From CANHEE01 sp043777755 (GTDB taxonomy: Bacteria > Bacteroidota > Bacteroidia > Chitinophagales > Saprospiraceae): a stretch of 60,616 nt of DNA. The stretch covers positions 1-60,616 of the forward strand of contig JAYWHK010000173.1 of NCBI GenBank assembly GCA_043777755.1, read 5' to 3'. This document shows positions 16,886 through 25,737 of the stretch, piece by piece (position 1 is the first letter of the stretch; every line of letters begins with the position of its first letter). The notes beneath the pieces are model-generated. The model searched no databases. It saw nothing but the letters and a program-made list of their open reading frames with translations, and was not told where the DNA came from. Both the position numbers and the translations under genes were made by a program.

Positions 16886-18088
16886 TTACTTGTATTTTTT
16901 CAATTCCATATTTGCCACCACTCCACGATGCACTTCATCTGGGCCATCAGCCAAACGTAAAATCCGAGCGTAAGCGTACATCGCCGCCAAAGGCGTATCA
17001 TCGCTCAAACCTTCACCACCAAACATTTGCATGGCTTGGTCAATCACTCGACAAGCGACATTTGGCGCAACAACTTTGATTTGTGACACTTCGCTGAATG
17101 CTCCGATAACACCAACAGTATCAAGCAAATAAGCTGTTTTCATCACCAACAAACGTGCCATATCAATGTCTATTCGAGCATTGGCAACTATATCTCGATT
17201 GGCATTGAGCTGAACGATTGGCTTTCCAAAAGCAACACGACTCAATCCTCTACGAATCATCAATTCTAAAGCCCTTTCAGATGCTCCAATCAAACGCATA
17301 CAGTGGTGAATACGACCTGGTCCAAGGCGACCTTGCGCAATCTCAAAACCTTTTCCAAGTCCTTGTATCAACGCTGTTTTTGGCAAACGAACATTGGTAA
17401 AACTCACTTCGCCATGCCCAAAAGGTGCATCGTAAGCTCCAAAAACAGACAACATTCTTTCTATTTTGACGCCTTCTGTTTCCATCGGCACTAAAACCAT
17501 ACTGTGTTGCTGGTGCTTTGAAGCATTTGGATTAGATAATCCCATAAAAATCAACACCTTACAGTTTGGGTGTCCAATGCCCGTACTCCACCATTTTCGA
17601 CCATTCAAAATAATATCATCACCGTCTTCATGGATGGTTGCTTGCATATTTGTGGCATCGCTTGATGCCACATCTGGCTCTGTCATACAAAAAGCAGAAC
17701 GAATTTCGCCTTCTAAAAGCGGCTGCAACCATGTTGTTTTTTGGTCTTCCGAGCCGTATTTCCAAAGCACTTCCATGTTTCCAGTGTCGGGCGCATTGCA
17801 ATTAAAGACCTCAGAAGCAATCAAACAACGCCCCATGATTTCTGCCATTGCAGCGTATTCAACATTGTTAAAACCACCAATATCGTGCAAAAATAAATTC
17901 CACAAACCTTCGGCTTTTGCTTTTGATTTGAGTAATTCTATTTGCGGATGCACTTGCCAATTCTTCCAGTCCGAATTGTACTGAACGGACGGATGATGAA
18001 TCTCGCTTTCCAAAGGTGCGATGTATTCTGCAATGAACGCTTTGATGCGACCCATTGTTTTTTTTGCTTCAATAGAATATTCAAACAT
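16886..18088 (-). CDS. Acyl-CoA dehydrogenase
   Basis: The 400-residue FAD flavoenzyme of the acyl-CoA dehydrogenase family has FAD-contacting FCMTEPDVASSDATN and KWWSTGIGHPN motifs, ACAD signature residues ARLLVMKTAYLLD and QMFGGEGLSDDTPLA, and C-terminal RILRLADGPDEVHRG, as in ACAD10/11-like enzymes. It oxidises an acyl-CoA at the alpha-beta position; chain length cannot be told. It is the first gene of an operon with proB and proA, an unexpected partnership with proline synthesis. Confidence 0.93.
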   Translation of the reverse strand: MFEYSIEAKKTMGRIKAFIAEYIAPLESEIHHPSVQYNSDWKNWQVHPQIELLKSKAKAEGLWNLFLHDIGGFNNVEYAAMAEIMGRCLIASEVFNCNAPDTGNMEVLWKYGSEDQKTTWLQPLLEGEIRSAFCMTEPDVASSDATNMQATIHEDGDDIILNGRKWWSTGIGHPNCKVLIFMGLSNPNASKHQQHSMVLVPMETEGVKIERMLSVFGAYDAPFGHGEVSFTNVRLPKTALIQGLGKGFEIAQGRLGPGRIHHCMRLIGASERALELMIRRGLSRVAFGKPIVQLNANRDIVANARIDIDMARLLVMKTAYLLDTVGVIGAFSEVSQIKVVAPNVACRVIDQAMQMFGGEGLSDDTPLAAMYAYARILRLADGPDEVHRGVVANMELKKYK

Positions 18089-18162
18089 AATTTATTAATT
18101 TAACGACCTCTTTAAAATCTTCCTATTAAGATGAAAAGAGGAGATAATGAAAATCTATGCAC

Positions 18163-19035
18163 TCAAAAAGTCCTTCCCTCAAGGAAGGATTTAGGATGGG
18201 CTTTTGCTTTCAATAAAAAAGAATAAGGTTTTATAGGTCGTGCATTTCCTTGTTCATCGAATTGCAGCATCGAAAAATGAAGATGCGTTGGTGAGCGTTC
18301 TTTGTAGGCATTAAAACCACTTCTTCCCATGGTGGCAATGTTTTGACCAGCTTTTACAATATCACCCAATTGTACCAAAACCAACTCATTGTGAGCATAA
18401 TAATACATTTTTTTAGAAAAAGGCTCATAAATGTATATAAAATTCCCACCACGTTTTGTACTACTGATGTCCCAAAAATATTCCACCGAAACCACTATTC
18501 CACTCGAAAAAGAAAGAATATTGATAGGCAATTGCGTTTTGTCTTCTAACTTATCTTGATTGTTGTCTGATACAAAAATATCATGCGCAGGATGAACATG
18601 AACACGGGCTGTATTGTAAAAATTATAATTTCCAGCGATGTAATCCGAGCCTTTTTTTCCACCAATCATATTCATACCATATCCTTCTACAGGAAAAACC
18701 CAATGCGAAGCGGAATCTGGCTGACCGCCATTTTCAATATAATAATCTTTGATGCGAGCAAGTAGATTACGAGTACTGTCTTGCGCCAATTGCTCGTTTA
18801 TTTCACCGTCACGAATACTCATATAAAGAAAATGAAAATCACCAACCGCTTGATTTACAGCACTTGTTTGTGCGTAAATTGGATTTTTTATTAAAAAAAA
18901 TAGAAAAAATAAAGACCTCCACCCGAAGGAGTCCTTTGGACAAAGGAGGGACTTCTTAGTATAATATTGCCATAGGTGAATAAAATACCTCAATTTTGCT
19001 AAAAAAGCATATTGCTTTTTAATATCTAATATCAT
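18163..19035 (-). CDS. M23 (LytM) family peptidase with repeat-derived ends
   Basis: The 290-residue secreted protein has zinc-binding motifs H-x3-D (VHPAHDIFVSD) and H-x-H (PTHLHFSMLQ), typical of M23 peptidoglycan endopeptidases. An export signal is visible at about residues 40-56 (RSLFFLFFLIKNPIYAQ), but it is preceded by some 40 unusual residues. Residues 27-42 (KKSLLCPKDSFGWRSL) and the last residues (HPKSFLEGRTF) are encoded by members of the AAGTCC..GGATTTAGG palindrome family. The start codon lies in a TAGATATTA phrase. The true start is uncertain, and the original ends of the gene may have been replaced. Confidence 0.8.
   Translation of the reverse strand: MILDIKKQYAFLAKLRYFIHLWQYYTKKSLLCPKDSFGWRSLFFLFFLIKNPIYAQTSAVNQAVGDFHFLYMSIRDGEINEQLAQDSTRNLLARIKDYYIENGGQPDSASHWVFPVEGYGMNMIGGKKGSDYIAGNYNFYNTARVHVHPAHDIFVSDNNQDKLEDKTQLPINILSFSSGIVVSVEYFWDISSTKRGGNFIYIYEPFSKKMYYYAHNELVLVQLGDIVKAGQNIATMGRSGFNAYKERSPTHLHFSMLQFDEQGNARPIKPYSFLLKAKAHPKSFLEGRTF
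18164..18202. repeat. AAGTCC..GGATTTAGG palindrome, copy F (codes the M23 C-terminus)
   Basis: AAAAAGTCCTTCCCTCAAGG followed by AAGGATTTAGGATGGGC; the stop codon and last 11 residues of the peptidase gene lie in it. Confidence 0.75.
18910..18957. repeat. AAGTCC palindrome family, copy E (codes part of the M23 N-terminus)
   Basis: The minus strand reads AAGTCCCTCCTTTGTCCAAA, then GGACTCCTTCGGGTGGAGG. The first 14 bases match the copies at 42071 and 53880. Confidence 0.7.
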
Positions 19036-19045
19036 AATAAGTAAT

Positions 19046-19259
19046 AAGTCAAAATTATTTGATTAAACACATAGGAGCATAGAACACATAGTATTGAAAA
19101 TCAATGTTCTATGTGTTCTATGTTCCTATATGTTTATTTTGTCCACGCACTTAAGTCAAAATTATTTGATTAAACACATAGGAGCATAGAACACATAGTA
19201 TTGAAAATCAATGTTCTATGTGTTCTATGTTCCTATGTGTTTATTTTATCCACGCACTT
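19046..19259. repeat. Tandem 107-bp duplication of a long hairpin
   Basis: Unit 1 (19046-19152) and unit 2 (19153-19259) differ at only two or so positions. Each contains an inverted repeat: ATAGAACACATAG pairs with CTATGTGTTCTAT around an 18-nt loop, flanked by AAACACATAGGA / TCCTATATGTTT. They occupy the spacer between the TIM-barrel gene and the M23 gene. Confidence 0.9.
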
Positions 19260-19269
19260 ATCTCAATTT

Positions 19270-20313
19270 TTATATTCCTAAAATCAAACGATTGCTTGCC
19301 TCATCAGACGTTCCACCAGCAAAATCATCGAATGTTTTTGTCGTGACTTCTATCATGTTGGAAGCGATAAAAGGTGCGCCTTCTCTTGCGCCTTGCTCGG
19401 GAGATTTGATACAACATTCCCATTCCAAAACCGCCCAACCATTGTAGTTGTGTTGCGCCAATTTTGAAAAAATTGCTTTGAAATCAACTTGTCCGTCGCC
19501 CGTGCTGCGGAAACGACCTGGACGGTCAATCCAATCTTGATAACCGCCATAAACACCGCTGCGACCATTCGGACGAAACTCGGCATCTTTGACGTGAAAC
19601 ATTTTAATATAATAATGATAAATATCTATAAATTGAAGATAATCCAATTGTTGCAAAACAAAATGACTTGGGTCAAATAAAATATTGGCACGAGAATGTC
19701 CATCGACGGCATCCATGAAACGGTCAAAACTTGCGCCATCGTGCAGGTCTTCACCAGGGTGGATTTCGTAACAAACATCAACATTACATTCGTCAAAAGT
19801 ATCCAAAATCGGCAACCAACGTTCCGCCAATTCTTTAAAACCTAACTCAACCAAACCTTTCGGGCGTTGTGGCCAAGGATAAACCGTATGCCATAAAAAT
19901 GCACCAGAAAAAGTAGCGTGCGCATTCAATCCCAAATTTTGAGAAGCCTTCGCCGCCCATTTGAGTTGTTGAATTGCCCATTCCGTACGTGCCGCAGGAT
20001 TTCCTTTGACATGATCAGCCGCAAAACCATCAAACATAGCATCGTAAGCTGGATGAACAGCCACCAATTGCCCTTGTAAATGTGTGGATAACTCTGTGAT
20101 TTCTAATCCAAAAGAAGCGATTTTGCCTTTGAGGTCGTCGCAGTAAGTTTTGCTTTCGGCAGCTTTTTGGAGGTCAATGAGGCGAGCGTCCCAAGTAGGA
20201 ATTTGTACGCCTTTGTAGCCTAAGTTTGCCGCCCAAGCGCATACGCCTTCGAGCGAATTGAAGGGTGCTTCGTCACCCATGAATTGTGCTAAAAATATTG
20301 CTGGTCCTTTCAC
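19270..20313 (-). CDS. Sugar phosphate isomerase/epimerase family protein (AP_endonuc_2 TIM barrel)
   Basis: The 347-residue protein of the xylose isomerase-like TIM-barrel superfamily has strand-end motifs with likely metal ligands: GYKGVQIPTWDARLI, ITELSTHLQGQ, VCYEIHPGEDLHDG (Glu and His), ILFDPSHFVLQQ (Asp, His), KMFHVKDAEFRPN (His) and AVLEWECC (Glu). Members convert sugars or inositol derivatives; the exact substrate cannot be told. There is no signal peptide, so it acts in the cytoplasm. It is a single gene with a TACCTTTG box upstream. Confidence 0.85.
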   Translation of the reverse strand: MKGPAIFLAQFMGDEAPFNSLEGVCAWAANLGYKGVQIPTWDARLIDLQKAAESKTYCDDLKGKIASFGLEITELSTHLQGQLVAVHPAYDAMFDGFAADHVKGNPAARTEWAIQQLKWAAKASQNLGLNAHATFSGAFLWHTVYPWPQRPKGLVELGFKELAERWLPILDTFDECNVDVCYEIHPGEDLHDGASFDRFMDAVDGHSRANILFDPSHFVLQQLDYLQFIDIYHYYIKMFHVKDAEFRPNGRSGVYGGYQDWIDRPGRFRSTGDGQVDFKAIFSKLAQHNYNGWAVLEWECCIKSPEQGAREGAPFIASNMIEVTTKTFDDFAGGTSDEASNRLILGI

Positions 20314-20344
20314 GATAAATTGTATTTAAAAGATTTGTTTTTCA

Positions 20345-20352
20345 CAAAGGTA
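20345..20352 (-). promoter_or_regulatory. -7 box ahead of the TIM-barrel gene
   Basis: Minus strand TACCTTTG matches TAnnTTTG, 32 nt before the ATG at 20313. Confidence 0.4.
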
Positions 20353-20551
20353 AATATTTTTCTTTATTTTAATTTGATAATTTTAAATAAAATACCATCT
20401 TTGTTTTTCTTAACTTTTTTTTACTTGAAAGGCTAAAAAGTATGGTTCTTTTAAATTTTTTGTGATTGTAAGACTTGTAAGGGCGACTTTCCCGAAGGGA
20501 CTCCATAATTTTAAAAGAACCAAAAGTATTAATACAGAAAATTTATTAGAG

Positions 20552-22222
20552 ATGAAAAATAAACTAATGATTGGAATGCTCGTTCTATTGCTTGTAAATA
20601 GTAAAGCACAAGCACAAGATAAAACTGATTTTAACAGTGAAAAATGGCGCATTTTTTGCCAAACTTGGGGATTATTGAAATACAATGCACCCAATTCAGA
20701 GAAAAAAGCAAAAAATAAAGCCGATTGGGACGCTATCCTAATGGAAACTGTTCCCGAAATGGAAGAATGTAAAAATACTTCTGATTTGCAAAAAATCATA
20801 GGCAATTGGATTAAAAAAGCTGGTGAATATAAAGAAGGTAAAAAAATTGAAATTGGCGAATTTGATATAGATGCAGTGGATTTGACTTGGATAGACAATT
20901 CACAATACCTTGACAATCAACAGAAAACGTATTTGAAAAATATACGTTGGAGAGAAGGTAAGCGTAAAAATCAATATTTTTATAAGAATTTTTCGGGTTT
21001 AATGGACACTGCCGAACAATCTTACGATATAGAAACAAAGTTAAGTAAAAACCTAAAAATTCTAACTTTTTTTCGGATATGGAATTTTGTAGAGTATTTT
21101 TTTCCTTACAAAAATTATATGGACAAAAAATGGGAGAGTGCTATTACGGAGTTTATTCCTATCTTTTTGTCAGAACAAAGCAACAATCAGTTTTATTTTA
21201 ATGTAAAAAAATTGACGAATTATTTACAAGATGGACACGCTTCAATCCAAATTGAGAAAAACTGTCCTATCTTTACAGATACTTTTTCACTTCCGTTCCA
21301 TTTTGTACATTTCAAAAACAACTATGTCGTTAGTAAAATTGCTCTAAATAATTCTTTTAAAAATGAATTACAATTAGGTGATAAACTACTGAAAATCAAT
21401 GGCAAAACCATTGAATCTTACGTGGATAGTATCAAAGCTGCCACTTCTTTTACCAATCCTGTTTCAGGAAATGCGTTTGCGGAACGTTATATCAATTCAA
21501 AAAACCCTAATAAAGTAAATAAATATGAAGTATTGCGCAATGATTCTACGCTCAACGTTGAAGCGCAATCCATTAGCGGTCTTGTAAAATACAATAATAC
21601 AATCACTGAATCGAATAAGATTTTAGATGGTAATATTGGTTATATTAACATCTCAAATTTTAAGCAAAAAGAAATGGAAACGGCTCTGATTGCTCTACAA
21701 AATTGTAAATCCATCATCATTGACGGCAGAGGTTATCCTAACAATTTAGATTTAAATAAATTTTTATCTTATTTTACGGATAAAAAATCGCTTAAATTTT
21801 TGAATTTTAAAGGGAACAATTCGAGCTATATAGGTGTTTATCATGGGTCTGCGAGTTCTTACAGTTACCTAATGCCTAAATCAAAGTTTGATTTTCAAGG
21901 AAAAATTATTTATTTGACAAGCCCTACGACACAAAGTTATGCAGAAACAGTGGCAATGATGTTCAAAGCACATACAAATGCTACCTTTATAGGTGAGCAG
22001 CCATCGTCCACAAATGGAAATGTTATATTTTGCTCATTGCCCTATGGCTTAAAAATGAGAATAACAGGGCTTTGGACAGGCAATGTAGATGGTTCTCAGC
22101 ATCAAAGAAAAGGAGTGAAAATTGACCAATATATTGAATATGACCCAAATTCTTTCAAGAATGGTTTGGATAATCAGCTTCAAAGTGCCATCAACTGGAT
22201 AAATAAACTTGATAAACCTTGA
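20552..22222 (+). CDS. S41 family (C-terminal processing-like) peptidase, secreted
   Basis: The 556-residue protein starts at ATG 20552 with signal peptide MKNKLMIGMLVLLLVNSKAQ; an earlier GTG frame at 20462 adds residues without export features. A tail-specific protease-like N-terminal half is followed by a PDZ-like segment (LQLGDKLLKINGKTIESYVD, about residues 285-310). The S41 core shows IGYINISNF, a strand/helix region, and a candidate nucleophile Ser in TSPTTQSYAETVAMMF, then FIGEQPSSTNG. S41 enzymes process periplasmic or secreted proteins. The catalytic Lys is not assigned with certainty. Confidence 0.85.
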   Translation: MKNKLMIGMLVLLLVNSKAQAQDKTDFNSEKWRIFCQTWGLLKYNAPNSEKKAKNKADWDAILMETVPEMEECKNTSDLQKIIGNWIKKAGEYKEGKKIEIGEFDIDAVDLTWIDNSQYLDNQQKTYLKNIRWREGKRKNQYFYKNFSGLMDTAEQSYDIETKLSKNLKILTFFRIWNFVEYFFPYKNYMDKKWESAITEFIPIFLSEQSNNQFYFNVKKLTNYLQDGHASIQIEKNCPIFTDTFSLPFHFVHFKNNYVVSKIALNNSFKNELQLGDKLLKINGKTIESYVDSIKAATSFTNPVSGNAFAERYINSKNPNKVNKYEVLRNDSTLNVEAQSISGLVKYNNTITESNKILDGNIGYINISNFKQKEMETALIALQNCKSIIIDGRGYPNNLDLNKFLSYFTDKKSLKFLNFKGNNSSYIGVYHGSASSYSYLMPKSKFDFQGKIIYLTSPTTQSYAETVAMMFKAHTNATFIGEQPSSTNGNVIFCSLPYGLKMRITGLWTGNVDGSQHQRKGVKIDQYIEYDPNSFKNGLDNQLQSAINWINKLDKP

Positions 22223-22243
22223 TTAGAAATAGCAAGGTTTTAG
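22214..22243 (+). terminator. Possible terminator of the S41 peptidase gene
   Basis: AAACCTTG and CAAGGTTT form a stem across an 11-nt loop, overlapping the stop codon. The T-run is short (TTTTAG). Confidence 0.4.
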
Positions 22244-22346
22244 AATAATATTTTCATAACAAATAGCTAATTAGTGAGTGGTAAGTCATTTAAAAAATAC
22301 TGCCACTTTTGAGAAAACCACTCAAACGTAGCTAAAACATTTAAAA

Positions 22347-23177
22347 ATGGATTTTTTGCAACAGTTCGGCGATTATTTCGCACAAATGCCAGGTCACTGG
22401 GACGATTTAGTTAATAATTTACCAAAATACTTACCAATTATTGGTATGTTGGTTGTAATTGAAAGTTTGCTTTCAGTGGATAATGCGGCAGTTTTGGCGA
22501 CAATGGTCGCAAAATTGCCAAAAGAAGAGCGAGAAAAAGCCTTGAAATATGGTATTTTTGGCGCATACTTTTTCAGAGGTGTTTGTCTGGTGTTGGCAGG
22601 TTTCTTGGTGTCTATTTGGTGGTTAAAACCTGTTGGTGGTTTGTATCTTTTGTACCTTGTCTATGATTGGTGGAAAGGCAAACAGACGGCAACAAACGAA
22701 GATGATTTTGACAATGTAGATGTCGAAGGAAGTTGGTTTTATAAGGCAACAGTTGGCATGATTGGTTCATTTTGGGCAACCGTTGGTTTGGTCGAAATCA
22801 TGGATTTGACCTTTTCGATTGACAATGTTTTGGCGGTAGTTGCTTATACAAACAATACCGTTGTGATTTTTATTGGTGTATTTATTGGTATTTTGGCGAT
22901 GCGATTCGTAGCACAAGCATTTGTGCAATTGATGGAAAAATACGAATTTTTAGAAACTGCGGCTTTCGTTGTGATTGCTATTTTGGGTATTAAATTGGCG
23001 TTAGCTGGTTTTGAAGGTATTCAAGGGAATCCCAATATTGATGCTTTCAATGAATTGATGAAAAGTCATACCGTGGATTGGATTTTTTCTGGTTTGACAG
23101 TAGCGGTTTTTCTTGTACCGATTCTGACTTCTACGTTCTTAAACTATCCAGCGAAAAAAGAAGTAACCGAAGATTAA
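22347..23177 (+). CDS. TerC family integral membrane protein
   Basis: The 276-residue protein has seven or more membrane segments and both TerC signature Asp-containing motifs: VIESLLSVDNAAVLA (about residues 37-51) and IMDLTFSIDNVLAVVAY (about 151-167). TerC/Alx proteins are linked to tellurite resistance and to Mn2+ export during protein secretion. An acidic linker (about residues 117-130) separates two halves. It is a single gene. The metal substrate is inferred from the family only. Confidence 0.92.
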   Translation: MDFLQQFGDYFAQMPGHWDDLVNNLPKYLPIIGMLVVIESLLSVDNAAVLATMVAKLPKEEREKALKYGIFGAYFFRGVCLVLAGFLVSIWWLKPVGGLYLLYLVYDWWKGKQTATNEDDFDNVDVEGSWFYKATVGMIGSFWATVGLVEIMDLTFSIDNVLAVVAYTNNTVVIFIGVFIGILAMRFVAQAFVQLMEKYEFLETAAFVVIAILGIKLALAGFEGIQGNPNIDAFNELMKSHTVDWIFSGLTVAVFLVPILTSTFLNYPAKKEVTED

Positions 23178-23179
23178 GG

Positions 23180-23222
23180 TTTGATAATCAGGTTTTTATT
23201 TATGTCTGATTTTTATCAAATA
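23180..23222. terminator. Possible bidirectional hairpin between convergent genes
   Basis: TTTGATAATCAG pairs with CTGAT..TATCAAA with a 3-nt bulge. It lies between the TerC stop and the stop of the convergent PD-(D/E)XK gene at 23225. Confidence 0.4.
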
Positions 23223-23224
23223 TG

Positions 23225-23833
23225 TCAATGTTGCGACGCACTTACGATACATTGCAAAATAGAAAGTAACTTGCCTAAATCACTAAGATAATACCGTTCA
23301 GCATCAATAAATAGACAGTCTTTTTCTAATTTCATAAAAATCCAATCAAAACCATTGGTTACTGCACCATAAATAATTTGGTTTGGATTATTCATTTCTT
23401 GGTTAAAAATACGTGCAGCATACATTTCAGCAGCACATTGTGCATAACCTTCATCTGGAGATTTATTCTTGCTTTCCATTAAACAAAAAATAGGCGCTTC
23501 TATTTCAACTAAATTAGGCTTGGCACTGAGAATAAAATCTGGATTTCCGTTCAGTTCTGGAATACTCTCAATATTCAATGCAAAACCCGAAAAAAAAGTA
23601 ATAAAACTATTTTTACGCTTTAATTCTTTCAAAATAGGCGTAATGATAAGTTCTGATTTTGCTTTTTCGGTCAATAATGGTAGTGTTTTAGCCTCTGCAA
23701 TGTCTTCATACAGACGAGTACCGACTTCAAAATGTGGTAATTCTACATTAAGAAATAAATTTTCAAGTGTTTGTTGTGTCAGTCCGAATTGCTGACAAAA
23801 CCTTAAAACCGAATTGAATTTGCTGTACGCCAT
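23225..23833 (-). CDS. Solo PD-(D/E)XK nuclease-like protein, copy 3
   Basis: The 202-residue paralogue of 5526-6119 and 10951-11556 has motif residues E61 (TEKAKSELIITPIL), D99 (NGNPDFIL) and E120-S-K122 (FCLMESKNK), where Ser replaces the Ala of the other copies, and then AQCAAEMYAARIF. It is the most divergent of the three at the N-terminus. It stands alone, converging on terC. The nuclease activity and target are unknown. Confidence 0.75.
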   Translation of the reverse strand: MAYSKFNSVLRFCQQFGLTQQTLENLFLNVELPHFEVGTRLYEDIAEAKTLPLLTEKAKSELIITPILKELKRKNSFITFFSGFALNIESIPELNGNPDFILSAKPNLVEIEAPIFCLMESKNKSPDEGYAQCAAEMYAARIFNQEMNNPNQIIYGAVTNGFDWIFMKLEKDCLFIDAERYYLSDLGKLLSILQCIVSASQH

Positions 23834-24078
23834 CTTACAAGTAATTAAGAAAATTAAAACAATGAAAAAAATTAAAGTAATTACTTGTTAATCAGTCTTT
23901 TACGCAAAAAAATTTTCCCGTTTATATTCGCTTAACTACTTAATTTTTTACAAAAGTAAGCATTTTTTTACAAAAAAAATCAAATAAAATTGATTCTTTG
24001 AAATTTTTTGTGGTTTAAACCTTTGTAAGTTGAAGCAGTCGCACAAATGGCTGATTTTCAACGTTTAAACTCCTGAGC

Positions 24079-24100
24079 GAGAAAAGGCGTGCCTTTTCTC
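24079..24100. repeat. GAGAAAAGGC palindrome, copy 4
   Basis: GAGAAAAGGCGTGCCTTTTC followed by TC. On the minus strand it abuts the adenine deaminase stop, whose TAG is part of the TAGAGAAAAGG edge. Confidence 0.85.
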
Positions 24101-25737
24101 TATATAACTCCTACAAAATCAAACTTTTCTACATCAAACAAGCCCAAATCAGTCATTTTTAGAGCTGGAATAACAGGCAATGCCAAAAATGAAAGTACCA
24201 TAAATGGCGTACGAAGCGTAGAACCCAAACTTTCTTTTGTCCAATTGTCCAAATCAGCGTAAGTTTGTGCCAATTCGTAACCATTTGCATTGCTCATCAA
24301 TCCTGCAATCGGCAACGCTAAACTTTTGCTTTCTTTTCCGTCAAAAGCACTGATGCCGCCTTTTGCTGCAATCACCGCATTGACCGCTTCACAAATCGCT
24401 GTATCATCAACGCCAACCGCTACAATATTGTGTGAATCATGCGCAACACTCGACGCAATTGCTCCTGATGTCATGCCAAAACCTTTGACAAAACCAATGG
24501 CTACTTTTTCATTCAAAGCATAACGATTCACGACCACAATCTTTAAAATATCTTGACTTAAATCTGTTGTAACTGATTCATTATCAACATTTAACATTGC
24601 ATTTTCGTTACCCGTAACAATCTGTCCGTCCCAAGCTCGAATAACTTTTACTTCCACTGTTTTTTTATCAGAAAATAAATTAAAATCGCTTATTTTTTTA
24701 GGTAAAACCACAAATTGATTCGGCGTTTCGGTGGCTTGATAACGCAATTTTGTCTGTCCATTTTCTGCCAATAGTTCGCCATTAATCCAAGTATTTAGCA
24801 CGTCAAAATCAGTCAAATTCTTCACTCGAATCAAATCCGCAGCATCGCCAATTTTCAACAATCCAACAGGCAAACGATAGTGTTCCACAGGATTAACGCA
24901 AGCAGCACGGAGTGTATCAAACAAATCACAACCTTTTGCAATTGCTCTTGCGACAAGTGCATTGATGTGGTTTTTTATCAAATCGTCAGGATGTTTGTCA
25001 TCGCTACAAAACATCATTTGTTCAGGAAATTCATTGATTAATTGCCACAATACTTCAAAATTCCTTGCGGCACTGCCTTCTCTAATCAAAATCTTTACGC
25101 CCAATTCAGCTTTTTCTCTGCCTTCTTCGTAAGTAAAACATTCATGATCGGTAGAAATTCCATGCGAAAAATAGTTTTTTGCAGCTTCGCCTCGCAATCC
25201 TGGCGCATGACCGTCAATGGGTTTCCCTAAGGCTTTTGCAGCATTTATTTTTGCCATAACTTCCGTATCTTGAAACAAAACGCCAGGAAAATTCATCATT
25301 TCTGACAAATAAGCAATTTTAGGATTTTGCAACAAAGCGGTAACATCGTCGGCATTTAGAATTGCGCCAGCCGTTTCAAAACCTGTCGCAGGAACGCAAG
25401 ATGGCGCACCAAAACAGAATTTCATAGGCGATTTTTCGGCATCTTCCAACATAAACGCTACGCCTTTTACGCCCAAAACATTGGCAATCTCGTGCGGATC
25501 AGAAACCGTAGCGACTGTTCCATGAACGACCGCCAAACGACCAAATTCCGTCGGTGGCAACATACTACTTTCAATGTGAACGTGCGCATCTACAAATCCT
25601 GGCAACAAATAACCTTCGGCCACTTCGTCCGCTTTTGCAGTTTCAATGTTTGCTATTTTGCCGTTTTTGATATGGACAAAAGCAGGATATATTTTTCTTT
25701 GGTGTAGGTCTATCAAGTGACCAGAAATGCTTTGCAT
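24100..25737 (-). CDS. ade: Adenine deaminase
   Basis: The 545-residue amidohydrolase converts adenine to hypoxanthine and ammonia in purine salvage. Metal and active-site motifs are present: DAHVHIESSM, VSDPHEIANV, DGHAPGLRG, STDHECFTYEE and FCSDDKHPDDL, followed by the C-terminal domain (MTSGAIASSVAHDSHNIVAVG) unique to the Ade family. Length is normal. It is a single gene with a TATCTTTG box just upstream. Confidence 0.95.
   Translation of the reverse strand: MQSISGHLIDLHQRKIYPAFVHIKNGKIANIETAKADEVAEGYLLPGFVDAHVHIESSMLPPTEFGRLAVVHGTVATVSDPHEIANVLGVKGVAFMLEDAEKSPMKFCFGAPSCVPATGFETAGAILNADDVTALLQNPKIAYLSEMMNFPGVLFQDTEVMAKINAAKALGKPIDGHAPGLRGEAAKNYFSHGISTDHECFTYEEGREKAELGVKILIREGSAARNFEVLWQLINEFPEQMMFCSDDKHPDDLIKNHINALVARAIAKGCDLFDTLRAACVNPVEHYRLPVGLLKIGDAADLIRVKNLTDFDVLNTWINGELLAENGQTKLRYQATETPNQFVVLPKKISDFNLFSDKKTVEVKVIRAWDGQIVTGNENAMLNVDNESVTTDLSQDILKIVVVNRYALNEKVAIGFVKGFGMTSGAIASSVAHDSHNIVAVGVDDTAICEAVNAVIAAKGGISAFDGKESKSLALPIAGLMSNANGYELAQTYADLDNWTKESLGSTLRTPFMVLSFLALPVIPALKMTDLGLFDVEKFDFVGVI

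Noticed and set aside
20479..20510. Further member of the AAGTCC palindrome family in the S41 leader
   Set aside because: GGGCGACTTTCCCGAAGGGA resembles the family only loosely, and the GGATTTAGG part is missing, so I did not count it as a copy.
22347..23177. Tellurite-resistance cluster
   Set aside because: Only a TerC-type membrane protein is present; no terB, terD or terZ relatives are in the window.
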